Positions 21,647 to 33,682 of a stretch of 64,000 nt of DNA are shown piece after piece. The DNA comes from Ashinkailepas kermadecensis. Its lineage: Eukaryota > Arthropoda > Thecostraca > Neolepadidae. The notes beneath the pieces are model-generated. The model made no database searches, was not told where the DNA came from, and worked only from the letters and a program-made list of their open reading frames with translations. The stretch spans positions 297,501 through 361,500 of the forward strand of contig JAOTOM010004626.1 of NCBI GenBank assembly GCA_034440615.1, written 5' to 3'. Made by a program: the position numbers and the translations under genes. How positions within the stretch are numbered: the stretch's first letter is position 1; the number at the start of each line of letters is the position of its first letter.

Positions 21647-22375
21647 GCGCACGCGGACCGGATGTGGTGTGGAGCCGGCGACGCGGACCGGATGTGGCGT
21701 GGAGCCGGCGACGCGGACCGGATCTGGACCGGTGTGGAGCCGGCGACGCGGACCGGATGTGGTGTGGAGCCGGCGACGCGGACCGGATCTGGACCGGTGT
21801 GGAGCCGGCGACGCGGACCAGATCGGGACCGGTGTGGCGCCGACGACGCGGGCCGGATCTGGACCGGTGTGGAGCCGGCGACGCGGGCCGGATCTGGACC
21901 GGTGTGGCGCCGGCAACGCCGACCAGATCGGGACCGGTGTGGCGCCGGCGACGCGGACCGGATCGGGACCGGTGTGGAGCCGGCGACGCGGGCCGGATCT
22001 GGACCGGTGTGGCGCCGGCAACGCGGACCAGATCGGGACCGGTGTGGCGCCGGCGACGCGGACCAGATCGGGACCGGTGTGGCGCTGGCGACGCGGACCG
22101 GATGTGGTGTGGCGCCGGCGACGCGGACCGGATCGGGACCGGTGTGGGGCTGGCGACGCGGACCAGATCGGGACCGGTGTGGCGCTGGCGACGCGGACCG
22201 GATCGGGACCGGTGTGGCGCTGGCGACGCGGACCAGATCGGGACCGGTGTGGCGCCGGCAACGCGGACCAGATCGGGACCGGTGTGGGGCTGGCGACGCG
22301 GACCAGATCGGGACCGGTGTGGCGCTGGCGACGCGGACCAGATCGGGACCGGTGTGGGGCTGGCGACGCGGACGC
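21647..22375. repeat. 35-bp satellite, about 21 copies
   Basis: The unit contains GCGACGCGGACCAGATCGGG and ACCGGTGTGG. Some early copies lack about 5 bp. Because 35 is not a multiple of three and the unit lacks stops, open frames of 320-395 codons appear in several frames on both strands; these are repeat artefacts. Confidence 0.97.
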
Positions 22376-23326
22376 ACCAGCTCCGGGGCCGATCAAAGAG
22401 AGTTCACCGTCGGACGAGACACTGCGCTGCGTGTGGGACACTTGTCGCAGTCACGTGTCGACTCATTTTACCTCAAGAGAGAGAGAGCGAGAGCGAGAGA
22501 GAGCACGAGAAACGGTGAGCGATCGGACGGCGCCCGCGCGGCCCGCTCCGCCCGCTCCGCCGCCCCCACCCCCGCCCCGGCGCGCCCGCTGCGGTGGCGT
22601 TGCGTTTCCTGTTGGCTGGAGGACCAAAGGCAGTTAGCGCAGGTGGGACAGTCGGGAGTAGCACTTGGTTGTCACGTTGTGTGGTGTTATGTTCTCGCGT
22701 AATCCGGCGAATGTGCACTGTTCAATAAGAGTAACTCTGCGACACGCTGTGTTTGTGACGTGGCGTGTTGGTGCGGCGAAACGAGTCTGAGATCGACTGA
22801 TCAACCTCACATTACGATGTGGAGTAAAGGATAAATAAGGTCCCTGCAAAGAGGCAGAAAATCAGTGAGTACAGTGAATGTTGTATGCAACAATAATATA
22901 CTACCAACTACTATAAGTATTCACAATTCGGATATAAGGTTGCGACAAAGTTGCCTTTCGTTTTCGTTTTGATAACTCAGATAGCTTAACTCGGTGAGGG
23001 CCTTAGTTTATGCACCGCATGGAACTTGCCAAATATGACACTATTTTAGTCATATTGCTGGCGGTCATGGATTTGCTCTTATTTTGCAGGATGTCTTGCA
23101 TGAATCATTGCACATTTCTGTTAATACGTACATATCGCTTTCTGGCGATTGTGAAATCCGAACGGTCCGAATTCGGACGTCTTACCGACTGTGCTGCTCG
23201 GTATGACGAGAATCCTCTGCAGTCCTGGGTCCCCTCCCTGTCTTTGTAAGTGCCATATCCAGCTCAGTTCCATATCTTGCCTGCTGTCCTGCGCTCAACC
23301 CACCTTAGTAGTGACCTGCCGTACTT
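22376..23326. other. No gene recognised
   Basis: GAGA-rich near 22481-22505, then mixed sequence. It may include the distal 3' end of the TOX transcript. Confidence 0.4.
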
Positions 23327-23600
23327 AATGTCCTGTCTTCATTTCCTGAGTGCCCTGTCCTGCTGCCTGTCCTGTCTGCATTTCCTGAGTGCCCTGTCCT
23401 GCTGCCTGTCCTGTCTTCATTTCCTGAGTGCCCTGTCCTGCTGCCTGTCCTGTCTGCATTTCCTGAGTGCCCCGTCCTGCTGCCTGTCCTGTCTGCATTT
23501 CCTGAGTGCCCTGTCCTGCTGCCTGTCCTGTCTGCATTTCCTGAGTGCCCTGTCCTGCTGCCTGTCCTGTTTTCATTTCCTGAGTGCCCTGTCCTACTGC
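23327..23600. repeat. 39-bp minisatellite, about 7 copies
   Basis: The unit contains TTTCCTGAGTGCCCTGTCCT and GCTGCCTGTCCTG. It is a multiple of three and open on both strands. Degenerate CCTGTCCT words continue to about 24160. Confidence 0.95.
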
Positions 23601-24164
23601 CTGTCCTGTCCTCAATATCGCCATGCCATCCTGAGTGCCCTGTCCTACTGCCATCCTGAGTGCCCTGTCCTACTGCCTGTCCTGTCCTCAATATCGCCAT
23701 GCCATCCTGATTGCTTTGCCCACAATAGTGCGCTATCCTCTTCAGTACCCTGTCCTAAGTACCCACCCTCATTAGTGCCTTGTCGTTACAGCATCATACC
23801 ATACTTATCGTCCTGTCCTAAGTGCCCACTCTCTTTATTGTACACCCTCCTAAGTCTCTTCTTCCCCTGCCCTTCCCCATTAGCGCCCTGTCCGACTTAT
23901 TCCCCTGCATTCATCAGTGTCAAGCACTTCAGTGTTCTACCATCCTTAATGCTCTCCTGAATATTAGCGGCCCCCTTAGTGGCCCGCCCATCCAAGCATC
24001 CTTTACATAATTCCCTGTCCTACTTAGGGCATTATCCTTGCTGTCCTGCTGTACTTGATTCCTGTCCTTTTCTACGCGCTTTTCCAGCTCCTTAGTGCGT
24101 GTTTTGCCCTACGTGGTACCGAACCCTCCTGAATGCTCCGCCCACTTTAATGCCCTGTCCTCAT
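23601..24164. other. CCTGTCC-rich low-complexity stretch
   Basis: Diverged continuation of the 39-bp repeat. The open frame through it follows the repeat composition and is not taken as a gene. Confidence 0.5.
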
Positions 24165-25647
24165 GATTGACCGGCCGACGAGACAGAAGATCATGCCGTC
24201 AAGGAGGCCCTAAGACTGGCAACGAGGCCCCCGGGAAATATAATCAGGTCCCTATAAGAGACTTAGGACAGAGATTGAGAGGAGGCCCCCAGGACGAAAA
24301 GAATGCCACCGAGACGGGCAAGATACCACCCAGGTTAGACAAGAAGGCTTCCGATGGGTGGCATGATATTCTTAATTTGGGAAAACGAGACCCCTAAAAT
24401 ATAAAATAAGGACATGATAGGAGAGATTTCTTCGGACGCAAGAGGGGCCCCAAGATGGGTAGGAAGGTCTCCGTAGGAATGAGAGGAGGCCACTGAGACC
24501 AGCCAGATGAGGCCCATATTTTGGAAGAGGGGGACCCTAGAAGAGAAGGTTTGGGACTAGGACGCAAAAGCACCCTACTAAGAGGATAATGAGGCTCCAA
24601 ACACAGATGAGGAGGCTTCCAAGACGTGAGAGGAGGCTCCTAATTTGAGTCACCTAGGAGAGGATATGAGGCCCCAGAAATCAAGAGGGTGGCAACAATT
24701 GGCACGGCCCCCAGTATTGCAAAGGAGGCCCCAATACGGCAAGGGAGGCCCCCAAAATGAGAGAAGGCCCTACGACGGAAGAGAAAGCCAGTGGATATGA
24801 GATTTCGGAGACGCAAAAGCAGGCCCCAAAATGGGTAAGGTTTCACCATTATTAGAAAGGATGATCCAGAGACGTGGCAGGAGGCACCTAATTCGCAAGA
24901 GGACGACGCAAAATTGAAATGAGATCCCATGATGAACGAGGAGGCCCCTAAAATAGGAGATAGAGGCCGTTGGATAAGAGAGATGGCTCCCAGGCGGGAA
25001 AGAAGACACTCACTCCAAGACGGGTAAGAAGGTCCCCAGGAAATGACAAGGCCACTGAGATAGGAAAGGTTGCTTGTAATTTGGAAGAGGAGTTGGAAGA
25101 GGAGCCAGGTGGAAGAGGCACCTGGGAGAGAAGAGGAGTCCACCAGGAGACAAGAGGCCACCCTTAAGATGGGCAAAGATCGAATAAAAACACAACAGGA
25201 GGCCCCCAAGACGTGAGAGGAGGCCCCTAATTTGAAAAATAAGGCCTATAGAAGAGGAAAGGAGGCCCCCTGCCGGACTCAAGAGGAGTCCCTCAAGACG
25301 GAGTAGGAGGTCCCCAGGACCGAATGAGGCCCCGGAGACCGGAAGGAGTTCCCAGGAAATGAGAGGAGGCCCTTAAGATGGGATCGGTAGCAGGTATGGA
25401 AGGTGAGGTTTCCAAAATTGAAGATCCCCTCAAGACGGGTAAGGCTTTGCCAGGACAAAGGAGGAGGCCCACGAAGCGCGGCAGAGGGCCCCTAATTTGG
25501 CAGAGAATGTCCCTGGAACATGAGAGGAAGCCCCATGCCATGTTAAACAGGCCCCAGGATGTAAGAGGAGGCCCTTCAAGACGGAAGAGGAGGACCATTG
25601 AATATGGAGGAGGGTATGACGCACGAGGAGACATCCAAAACCGGTAA
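24165..25647. repeat. Degenerate GA-rich repeat field, copy B
   Basis: Parallels 5190-7140 in order and wording (for example AGGCTTCCGATGGGTGGCA at about 5367 and 24344). The regular GATTGCAAAG array of copy A is only about two units here, and the SINE site is empty (CTAATTCGCAAGAGGACGAC near 24890). It ends abruptly at an I-clade retrotransposon. Confidence 0.85.
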
Positions 25648-27570
25648 GGGAAGTTGCATATCACCAGTTTTATTTAACATCATCATTAACGACCTTTTCG
25701 CCGACATGTCTGCAAATGTATCGTATTCTCTTTTCGCCGACGATAGTGCAATTTGGTGCTCGGACAAAAATTACGAAAATTGTTTGATTCTGCTTCGAAT
25801 GCTCTAAACAGGATACACGAATGGTCCATGAAGTACGGATTAAATTTTTCGGCTCCCAAATTTGCAACCATGATTTTTAGCAAATGCACTCCCTGTCCAA
25901 ACCCAGAAACACAGCTTCACCTCGGGCAAAATGACATCTTTTGTACATTCATTTAAATTTATTGGTGTTATTTTTGATCGTAGGCTTTCAATGCATAAAC
26001 ACATGAAACACGTCCAGAACAAATGTTTTCATCGTCTAAATTGATTTCGCTGCATTACATCCACCCCATTGGGAGCCGATCGTCACACTCTTTTACAACT
26101 ATATAAATCCTTAGTGCTCCCCATCATTGAATACGGCTCAGTAGTCTATGCTGGTGCCAGCCCATCCTCCTTACACATTTTAGACACCATTCAAAATAAA
26201 TTTATCCGTATCGCACTCGGTGCATTGACTACTTCACCCATTATTTCTTTGGAAGCCGAATCAGGAATTCCTCCATTAGCTCTCCGCAGAATGCAACAAA
26301 CAATTAGGTACGCTTCCAAAATTCAATTTCATTCAAACCACCCTACACACGCGCCATTGCAAATTCTCCCAAATTTACATCATCATTATTTAGGTCCAGC
26401 CGAAAAACGAACTGGTCTCACCATAGCCTCTCGGGTCAAAACATTTTCTGAGCACCTTTGTTTCACTATTCCACCCATTACTTCTATTCCTCCGCCAGCT
26501 ACACCACCGTGGCAAATAGCCGAACGACACATTCTGTATCTCACCACCACTTCAAAATCACAGCTTTGCCCAGAATACACTAAACAAAAATGTCACAAAT
26601 TTCGGGCTCGTTATCACCACGTACCTTTCGTTTATACTGACGGTTCTAAAAACGCTAACCTTACCGGAAATACAATAGCTTCGGGAACATACAAAAAACA
26701 ACATCGATTACCAGACGGAACATCAATTTTGATCGCTGAATTACATGCCATCCTCATTGCCCTCCGTTATATTCGCAACCGTTTTCTCTGTCACCCCATG
26801 CGCAGCATCGTCATTTGTTCGGACTCCAAATCTGTTTTACAATCTCTTTCGTCACTTTCATTTTCACATCATTGCCATATTTCTATTTATGAAGCACTAG
26901 GAACACTTCATTCGATGGGCGCGAAGGTCCGTTTCCTGTGGGTGCCCAGTCACTGCGGCATCCCAGGAAACGAGGAAGCAGATCATCTCGCAAAATAATT
27001 ATTACAATTACCACATATCACAGAAATCCCACCACATTTTGACGCCATCAAATCAACAATACGACAGAACATTCGGTATTTTTGGAACCAAACCTGGACA
27101 CAAAACACAAACCATACACAATTACGGAACATTAAGCCAGTCGTCGATATCCGGACACCATCATTTCACATCAACCGCTACGAAGAAAAAGTCTTTCGCG
27201 CATCCGCATAGGACATACTTACCTCACACATCGATTTATTTATTCTGCTTCACCTCGGCCTTCATGCCCATCATGTAACACTCATCTTACAATCCCACAT
27301 ATATTACTACACTGCCCGCAATATCATGACCATAGCAAACCACTGACCGATTACTGCCACGCACAGAACATCCCTTTCTCTTTGACCTCACTGTTGGGGG
27401 ATGATCACCCGTTTCTTATCAAACTTGTTTTCATTTTTCTACGACAAACCAACTTGTTCCAGGAATTATAAATTGACTTTAACGATTTAATACATTGTGA
27501 CTTTTCATCAACGGCGCGAAATGGTCTCAGGACGCCGAAGCGCCTAATTTAACAAAATGAAATGAAATAT
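25648..27570 (+). mobile_element. I-clade non-LTR retrotransposon, copy A (5'-truncated)
   Basis: Starts inside the reverse transcriptase at GGAAGTTGC (RT motif preceding FNIIINDLF and FADDSAIWC) and runs through the RT thumb and RNase H to a 3' tail of TGAAA repeats (27553-27569). RNase H motifs FTDGSK, AELHAI, CSDSKS and NEEADH are all visible in the 26069-26998 frame, which is closed early by TAA where copy C has CAA. At least two frameshifts lie between 25800 and 26060. This is a dead copy. Confidence 0.9.
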
Positions 27571-27845
27571 ACCATGGAGTATTCAGTATTATCTGCTCAT
27601 ACATAACCAGAGCCCACTGATTACTCCGCTGTGCCATTTTTTTGGCGCGACTGACTGCTTGTTACCGCAGTTCTTTATTTTTCATTTTCGTGGGGCGACA
27701 CCCGTCGTTCTTTTCTCATTTCGTTTTCTAGTGGGGTGACACCCGTCACCCCACGCAATTTTCTTCGTCGTCGTATTTCCGTTCCCTGCGTTTCTGTGTC
27801 CTTATTATTTCTTTAAGTTACACTAGGTAGGGCCTTTTCCCCACG

Positions 27846-29036
27846 ATGGGGAAAAAACGCAAAAAGGACACTGACGCCTGCTCGCCAACGGACTCCGACT
27901 CGGTATTTCCTCCACTCACCACGCCTGGCGACCATAGCGCGAATACGGACTTGGCCACGGATGCTCCCTCGACTGATTTAAACGTTGATGACCCGCGCCG
28001 AACTGTTCCTCTCGATGACGTCATGGATGCCCTTTGTGCCTCACCGACCCCTGCTCGTCCCAAGACCACGACATCATCTCGCGATCCGGACCAGACCATC
28101 ACTATCCACGCCACTGACCCACGCTCGAACCCGACGACGCCCTCCCAACCTGAACCCATCGAACCCTACCTCGACAGTGCTGGCTCGTACATCGTCGTCA
28201 AGCCTGTCGAGGAATCCGTTTCCTTCCGTCGTGTCAACGTTTTCTGGCCAACCAAACAACTCCTTGCCATCTGCTCTTTAGCCAATCCTGACATCGAAGC
28301 CCCTGCCAACGGAACCCTTGTCATCAAAACACAAACCCGAGCCCAGACCAAAGCCCTCCTCCGTACCACCACATTTTGTGGAAAATCCGTCACCGTCACT
28401 CTACATTCCAACCGTAACACTACCAAGGGCACTGTCTTCGCGCCGGAGCTCCGCTTCATGACTGAAGCAAACATCAGAGCGGAGCTCAGGCCAGAGGGGG
28501 TGACCCACGTCCGCCGCATCACATCCTTCAAAGATGGCCAGAAACGTGACACGAGTCTCCTAGTCCTTACCTTCAACTCTACAACTCTTCCCAAGACACT
28601 CCTCGCCGGCTACCTTCGATACCCAGTCCGTGTCTTTATCCCCAATCATCTCCGCTGTTTTAACTGTCAGCGCTTCGGCCATGGCAGTAAAACATGCCGC
28701 CAACCAGCCCGCTGCCCAAAGTGCAGCGAACCACCTCATCCAGAATCCACCTGCTCCAAACTTGCCCACTGCCTCAATTGTAACACATCCGATCACCTGA
28801 CCACATCACACATCTGCCCAGTTTGGCGCAAGGAGAAGGTCTGCGCTGTCAAGGCCACCACCGGGGTGTCATACCCCCAGGCCCGACGGTCTGTCGAAGC
28901 CACCTCCCCGTCAACAAAACCTTATGCCCAGGCGGCCACCGTTACTCCCCCCACACGTCGCGTCAACACTACTTCTACCTCGATTCAAACTGACATGATT
29001 CCCGGTTTAGCTCCACTAAAAAACTTACATCACTGA
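27846..29036 (+). CDS. I-element ORF1 (Gag-like, three CCHC knuckles)
   Basis: 396 codons from ATG. Residues 1-100 are Ser/Thr/Pro/Asp-rich and 110-265 form the RNA-binding-like core (SYIVVKPVEESVSFRRVNVF onward). Three CCHC zinc knuckles follow: CFNCQRFGHGSKTC (271-284), CPKCSEPPHPESTC (290-303) and CLNCNTSDHLTTSHIC (309-324), then PVWRKEK. This architecture is typical of ORF1 proteins of I and Jockey group elements, which bind element RNA. The frame ends in LKNLHH and TGA 11 bases after a canonical -1 slippery site. It is the only intact long frame of this copy. Confidence 0.9.
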   Translation: MGKKRKKDTDACSPTDSDSVFPPLTTPGDHSANTDLATDAPSTDLNVDDPRRTVPLDDVMDALCASPTPARPKTTTSSRDPDQTITIHATDPRSNPTTPSQPEPIEPYLDSAGSYIVVKPVEESVSFRRVNVFWPTKQLLAICSLANPDIEAPANGTLVIKTQTRAQTKALLRTTTFCGKSVTVTLHSNRNTTKGTVFAPELRFMTEANIRAELRPEGVTHVRRITSFKDGQKRDTSLLVLTFNSTTLPKTLLAGYLRYPVRVFIPNHLRCFNCQRFGHGSKTCRQPARCPKCSEPPHPESTCSKLAHCLNCNTSDHLTTSHICPVWRKEKVCAVKATTGVSYPQARRSVEATSPSTKPYAQAATVTPPTRRVNTTSTSIQTDMIPGLAPLKNLHH

Positions 29037-29257
29037 CCACACCGACACAAACCACCCTGGCTCCCAACACACAGACCACTCCGGCTCCACAGACTCAAGT
29101 CACAAGGAATGCCAGACGCAGCAGCTATTCGGCTGCAGGGGAAATGAGTTCCACTTCGGTGGGACGCCGACCAAGCCCGGCGCGTCCAACGCCGCGTGAC
29201 CCGACCAACTCAACACAGCCGGCGGGCATCCCCCGCGGCAGTGGCCGGCCGCCGTGA
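29015..29257 (+). CDS. -1-frame extension of I-element ORF1 (copy B)
   Basis: 80 codons, Thr/Pro/Arg-rich (TTPTQTTLAPNTQTTPAP). The same frame in copy D is open for 129 codons with similar content. In copy B an indel shifts the later conserved part (GRRDL.KVTGRPDGSGGST) into another frame, so B's extension is probably truncated. Confidence 0.45.
   Translation, partial: TKKLTSLTTPTQTTLAPNTQTTPAPQTQVTRNARRSSYSAAGEMSSTSVGRRPSPARPTPRDPTNSTQPAGIPRGSGRPP
29018..29024 (+). promoter_or_regulatory. Candidate -1 ribosomal frameshift site A AAA AAC (copy B)
   Basis: The zero-frame codons are CTA AAA AAC, so A AAA AAC has the exact X XXY YYZ register. The zero-frame stop TGA follows at 29034-29036. The -1 frame stays open from 29015 to TGA at 29255-29257. 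No strong downstream hairpin is obvious by eye. Confidence 0.5.
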
Positions 29258-29356
29258 CCTGTCCAAGGTTACTGGTCGGCCGGACGGATCGGGCGGGTCG
29301 ACCTCGACCGCCCGCATCCAACACACATGCCCGACAGAACTGCAATAGTGGCTGCG

Positions 29357-32300
29357 CCATGCACCGAAAGGTGCCTAGAAACATTAATTATTCTCTTTCT
29401 GATGTCGGTTTTTTACAGTGGAATTGCCAGAGCTTAATATCGAAATAGGCAGAAATGAAAGCATTCTTTAGTTTAATCACTCCCATTCTCATCGCACTTC
29501 AGGAAACCTGGTTCTTACCCACCGATCCATATAATTTCAACATCTTTAATTACTCGCTCTACCGTCACGACGAGGTCCGTGAAACACACCGCAGTGGCGG
29601 TACAGCACTTTACATAAACAATGATTACATACATACACAAATTACACTCAATTCACCTTTACAAGCAGTAGCTTGCACTTTGCGTTTTCATGGTAGGAAC
29701 ATAGATGTATGTTCATTATATATTCCACCATCTACAGATAACACAAACATTTTGACAGAATTAGAAAACCTCATAGAGCAATTCAAAAACCCTTCCATTT
29801 TACTTAGTGATTTTAACGCCCATAGCCCAGCGTGGGATAGAACACGCACACTTCCAGACACTCGCGGACGCATAGTTGAACACGTCTTAGACAGACACAA
29901 TTTAGTATTACTTAACACCGGTGAGCCAACATTTTTCCACCTCGGTCACAATACAGAAACTGCCATTGATTTAACAATTTGTTCTCCAGCCCTGGCCAAC
30001 GATTTTGATTGGACAATAGACACAGACATTCATGATAGCGATCACTACCCAATTAAATTAGTACCGACCATTTCAACAACTGCCGATACCACACCAAGTT
30101 TTATTCCTCGCTGGAAACTTTCGAGAGCCGACCGGACCAAATTTGAGGAGCTTTCGTCGTTACAATACAACCCGGACATTTCTCCAGTACAAAACATTCA
30201 TTTAATTACCAACACACTTTTACAAGCAGCGTCTGCAACAATTCCACTCACAAAACCTATCACAAAACGAACCCCAGTCCCCTGGTGGTCCATAGAAGTT
30301 TCCCAAGCAACAGCCACGAGAAAACGAGCATTTAGAAAATATTTACGCCATCCCGACCAACAAAATTTAATCAACCGGAACCATGAACGTGCAAGAACAC
30401 GCTGCAATAAACGTAACGCTAGGCGCCGTTCATGGGCAAATTACCTTCAGCAATTCACTTTCGACACACCGTTAAGCAAAATATGGGGATTAATCCGTCG
30501 TTTGAGCGGACGATCCCTATTTAGATCACTACCGGCCCTCAAACTTCACAATACCACCATTACGGAACCCCAAGCAATAGTAAACACCATAGCAGATACC
30601 ATTGCCCACCATAGCTCCGACAACTACAGACCGGGTTTCATAGAAAATGCACTACACACTTTTTACCTCGATCCCGCACAATTTGATTTTGATAACACAG
30701 AAATATATCATTCTCCTTTTCAAATTTCTGAACTTGATGCAGCCTTTTCCTCCGCCGGCAATACTTCAGTAAGGCCCGACAACTTACATTATTCTTTTCT
30801 TCAGACATTTCCCGGATCACACCAAACATTGCATTTTGCACACCTTTAATTCACTATGGACAGCTCATGCCTTCCCCGAAACTTGGAAAGAATCTTTCAT
30901 TATACCCATCCCAAAACCTGGCAAGGACCATAGTAACCCCAGTAATATTCGACCCATTGCACTCACCAGTTGTTTAGGAAAACTTTTTGAACACATAGTT
31001 ATAAAAAGACTGACCTGGCACCTGGAAACAAATTCTCTTCTATCTCCCTTTCAATGTAGTTTTCGACGAGGACGCAGCACCATGGATCATCTTATTCGGT
31101 TAGAGACAGACATCCGTCAAGGCTATAAAAAAAAACATGAACACACTATCGCAGTATTCTTAGACATAAGCAAAGCGTACGATATGGTTTTCAAACCCGC
31201 ATTACTCTTCAAAATTCAACAACTCGGTATAAAAGGACATTTAGCACATTATTTAGTAGGTTTTTATCTATTTCTCGTCGATTCCACATTAGGTGCCGGT
31301 CAGCCATTTCCGTTCCCCATTTTCTTCAGAACGGCCTACCACAGGGAAGTTGTCTCTCACCATTATTATTTAACATTATCATTAATGATCTTTTCGATGA
31401 CATGCCTACCAATATATCATATTCGCTATTTGCAGACGACAGCGCAATTTGGTGCTCCGGAAAAAAGTACGAATATTGTTTAATTCGCTTACAAAACACA
31501 CTGGACAGAATACACGAATGGTCCCTGAAGTATGGTTTCACTTTTTCGGCCCCAAAATCTGCAACACTGATATTTAGTAAATCAACACCCTGCCCAAACC
31601 CAGACACGCCGCTTCACCTCGGAAACAATGATATACCTTTTGTAAATTCGTTTAAATTTCTTGGTATTATTTTTGACCGTAGGCTTTCAATGCATAAACA
31701 TATCAAACACATCCAGAACAAATGTTTTCACCGACTGAATTTATTTCGATGCATCACTTCTTCATCACTTCGAGCCGACCGTCATACACTTCTACTACTT
31801 TACAAATCTTTAGTTCTACCCATAATTGAATATGGATCCGTAGTATATACCGGTGCTAGCACATCCTCCTTACACATTTTAGACACCATTCAAAATAAAT
31901 TTATCCGTATCGCACTTGGTGCAATGACTACTTCACCCATCATTTCTTTAGAAGCCGAATCGGGAATTCCTCCACTAGCTCTCCGTAGAATGCAGCAAAC
32001 ACTTAGGTACGCCTCCAAAATTCAATTTCACGCAAACCACCCCACACACGCGTCGTTACAAATTCTCCCAAATTTACATCATGATTATTTAGGTCCAGCC
32101 GAAAAACGAACTGGTCTCACTATAGCTTCTGGAGTCAAAACATTTTCTGAACAACTTCATTTCACTATTCCACGCATCACTTCTCTTTCTCCACTAAATA
32201 CACCACCGTGGCAGATGGCCGAACGACACATTTATTATCTAACCACCACCCCAAAATCACAACATTGTCCAGAACATGCAAAACAAAAATTTCACCAATT

Positions 32301-32509
32301 TCGTTCTCGTTATCGTCATGTTCATTTTGCTTTTACCGACGGATCAAAAGACGCCAACCTCACTGGAAATGCCATTGTTTCGGATACACACACAAAACAG
32401 CATCGCTTGCCAAACGAAACCTCAATTTTCATCGCAGAATTGCACGCCATTCTCATTGAGAATGGCGCAACCGTTCGCTATGTCCGCAACCGTTCAATTT
32501 GTTTGGGGA
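29357..32509 (+). pseudogene. I-element ORF2: endonuclease, reverse transcriptase, start of RNase H (broken)
   Basis: The endonuclease is recognisable from WNCQSLIS and ALQETWFLP, LSDFNAHSPAWD (usual first residue G; here S), and DSDHYPI at about 30038. The RT has PKPGKDHSNPSNIRPIALTS, VFLDISKAYD and FADDSAIWC (about 31430). RNase H starts with FTDGSK and AELHAI, then is cut off. Defects are TAG at 29446-29448 where copy D has TGG, a frameshift near 30840, another near 31330, and loss of the RNase H C-terminus and 3' UTR. Confidence 0.88.
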
Positions 32510-33682
32510 AAAAACGCAAGAAGGATATTGACCCATGCTTGCCAACGGACTCAGGCACGGAATTCCCGCCATTAACCACCCAAGACGACCATCGCGCGAC
32601 CCCGGACTAGGCCCCTGATGCTCCCTCACTTGATACAAACATTCATGACCCGCGCCGGACTATTCCTTTGGATGACGCCATGGAAACCCTCCGTGCCTCA
32701 CCGACCCCTGCTCGTCCCAAGACCACGACCTCGCCTCGTAATTCCGACCAGACCATCCATCTCCACGCCGCTGACCCACGCTCGAGCCAGACCACGCCCT
32801 CCCAAGCAGAACCCATCCAGCCCATCGAACCCTACCTCGACAGTGCTGGATCATACATCGTGGTAAAGCCTGTCGAGGAGTCCGTCTCCTTTCGTCGTGT
32901 CAACGTTTCTGGCCAACCAAGCAACTCCTCGCCATTTGCTCCTTAGCCAATCTCGACATTGAAGCCCCAGCCAACGGAACCCTCGTCATCAAAACCCAAA
33001 CCCAAGCCCAGACCAAAGCCTTCCTCCGTACCACCACATTTTGTGGTAAATCCGTGACCATTTCACTCCACTACAACCGCAACACCACCAAGGGCACCGT
33101 CTTCGCGCCGGAGCTCCGCTTCATGTCTGAGGAAGATATGCAGGCGGAGCTCAGGCCGGAGGAGGTGACCCACGTCCGCCGCATCATATCCTTCAAAGAT
33201 GGCCAGAAACGTGACACGAGTCTCCTAGTCCTTACTTTCAACTCTACAACTCTTCTCAAGACACTCCTCGCCGGCTACCTTCGATACCCAATCCGTGTCT
33301 TTATCCCAAATCCTCTGCACTGTTTTAATTGCTAGCGCTTCGGCCATGGCAGCAAAACATGCCGCCAACCAGCCCGCTGCTCCACCACCTCATCCTGACT
33401 CCACCTGCTCCAAACCGGCCCACTGCCTCAACTGCAATACACCTTACCACCTGATCACATCACCACTATGTCCAGTCTGGCGCAAAGAGAAAGAGGTTTG
33501 CGCCGTCAAGGCCACAACCGGGGTGTCATACCCCCAGGCCCGACGGTCTGTTGAGGCACCTCCCCGTCAAATAAAACTTATGCCCAGGCGGCCACTGTTG
33601 CTTCCTCCACCCCTCGCGTCAACACCACTTCTACTTCTATTCAAACTGACTTGATTCCCGGATTAGCTCCACTAAAAAACTC
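32510..33682 (+). pseudogene. I-element ORF1, copy D (broken)
   Basis: Homologous to ORF1 of copy B over its full length but with a nonsense codon and at least two frameshifts. The last stretch, IQTDLIPGLAPLKNSHH, then TGA, matches copy B at the slippery site. Confidence 0.88.

Larger units (their letters stand above)
27571..32509 (+). mobile_element. I-clade non-LTR retrotransposon, copy B (3'-truncated)
   Basis: Begins right after the tail of copy A with a GC/T-rich 5' UTR (GGGGCGACACCCGTC and GGGGTGACACCCGTC, 27690-27750). It contains ORF1, the ORF1 -1-frame extension, and a broken ORF2 with endonuclease, RT and the start of RNase H, and stops at 32509, where ORF1 of copy D begins. The orientation matches A and D, giving a head-to-tail row. 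Confidence 0.88.

Noticed and set aside
21190..22702. Very long open frames (320-395 codons) on both strands
   Set aside because: Produced by the stop-free 35-bp satellite in several frames at once.
23250..23960. 236-codon plus-strand frame
   Set aside because: Follows the 39-bp repeat and its diverged continuation; composition only (Leu/Ser/Cys).
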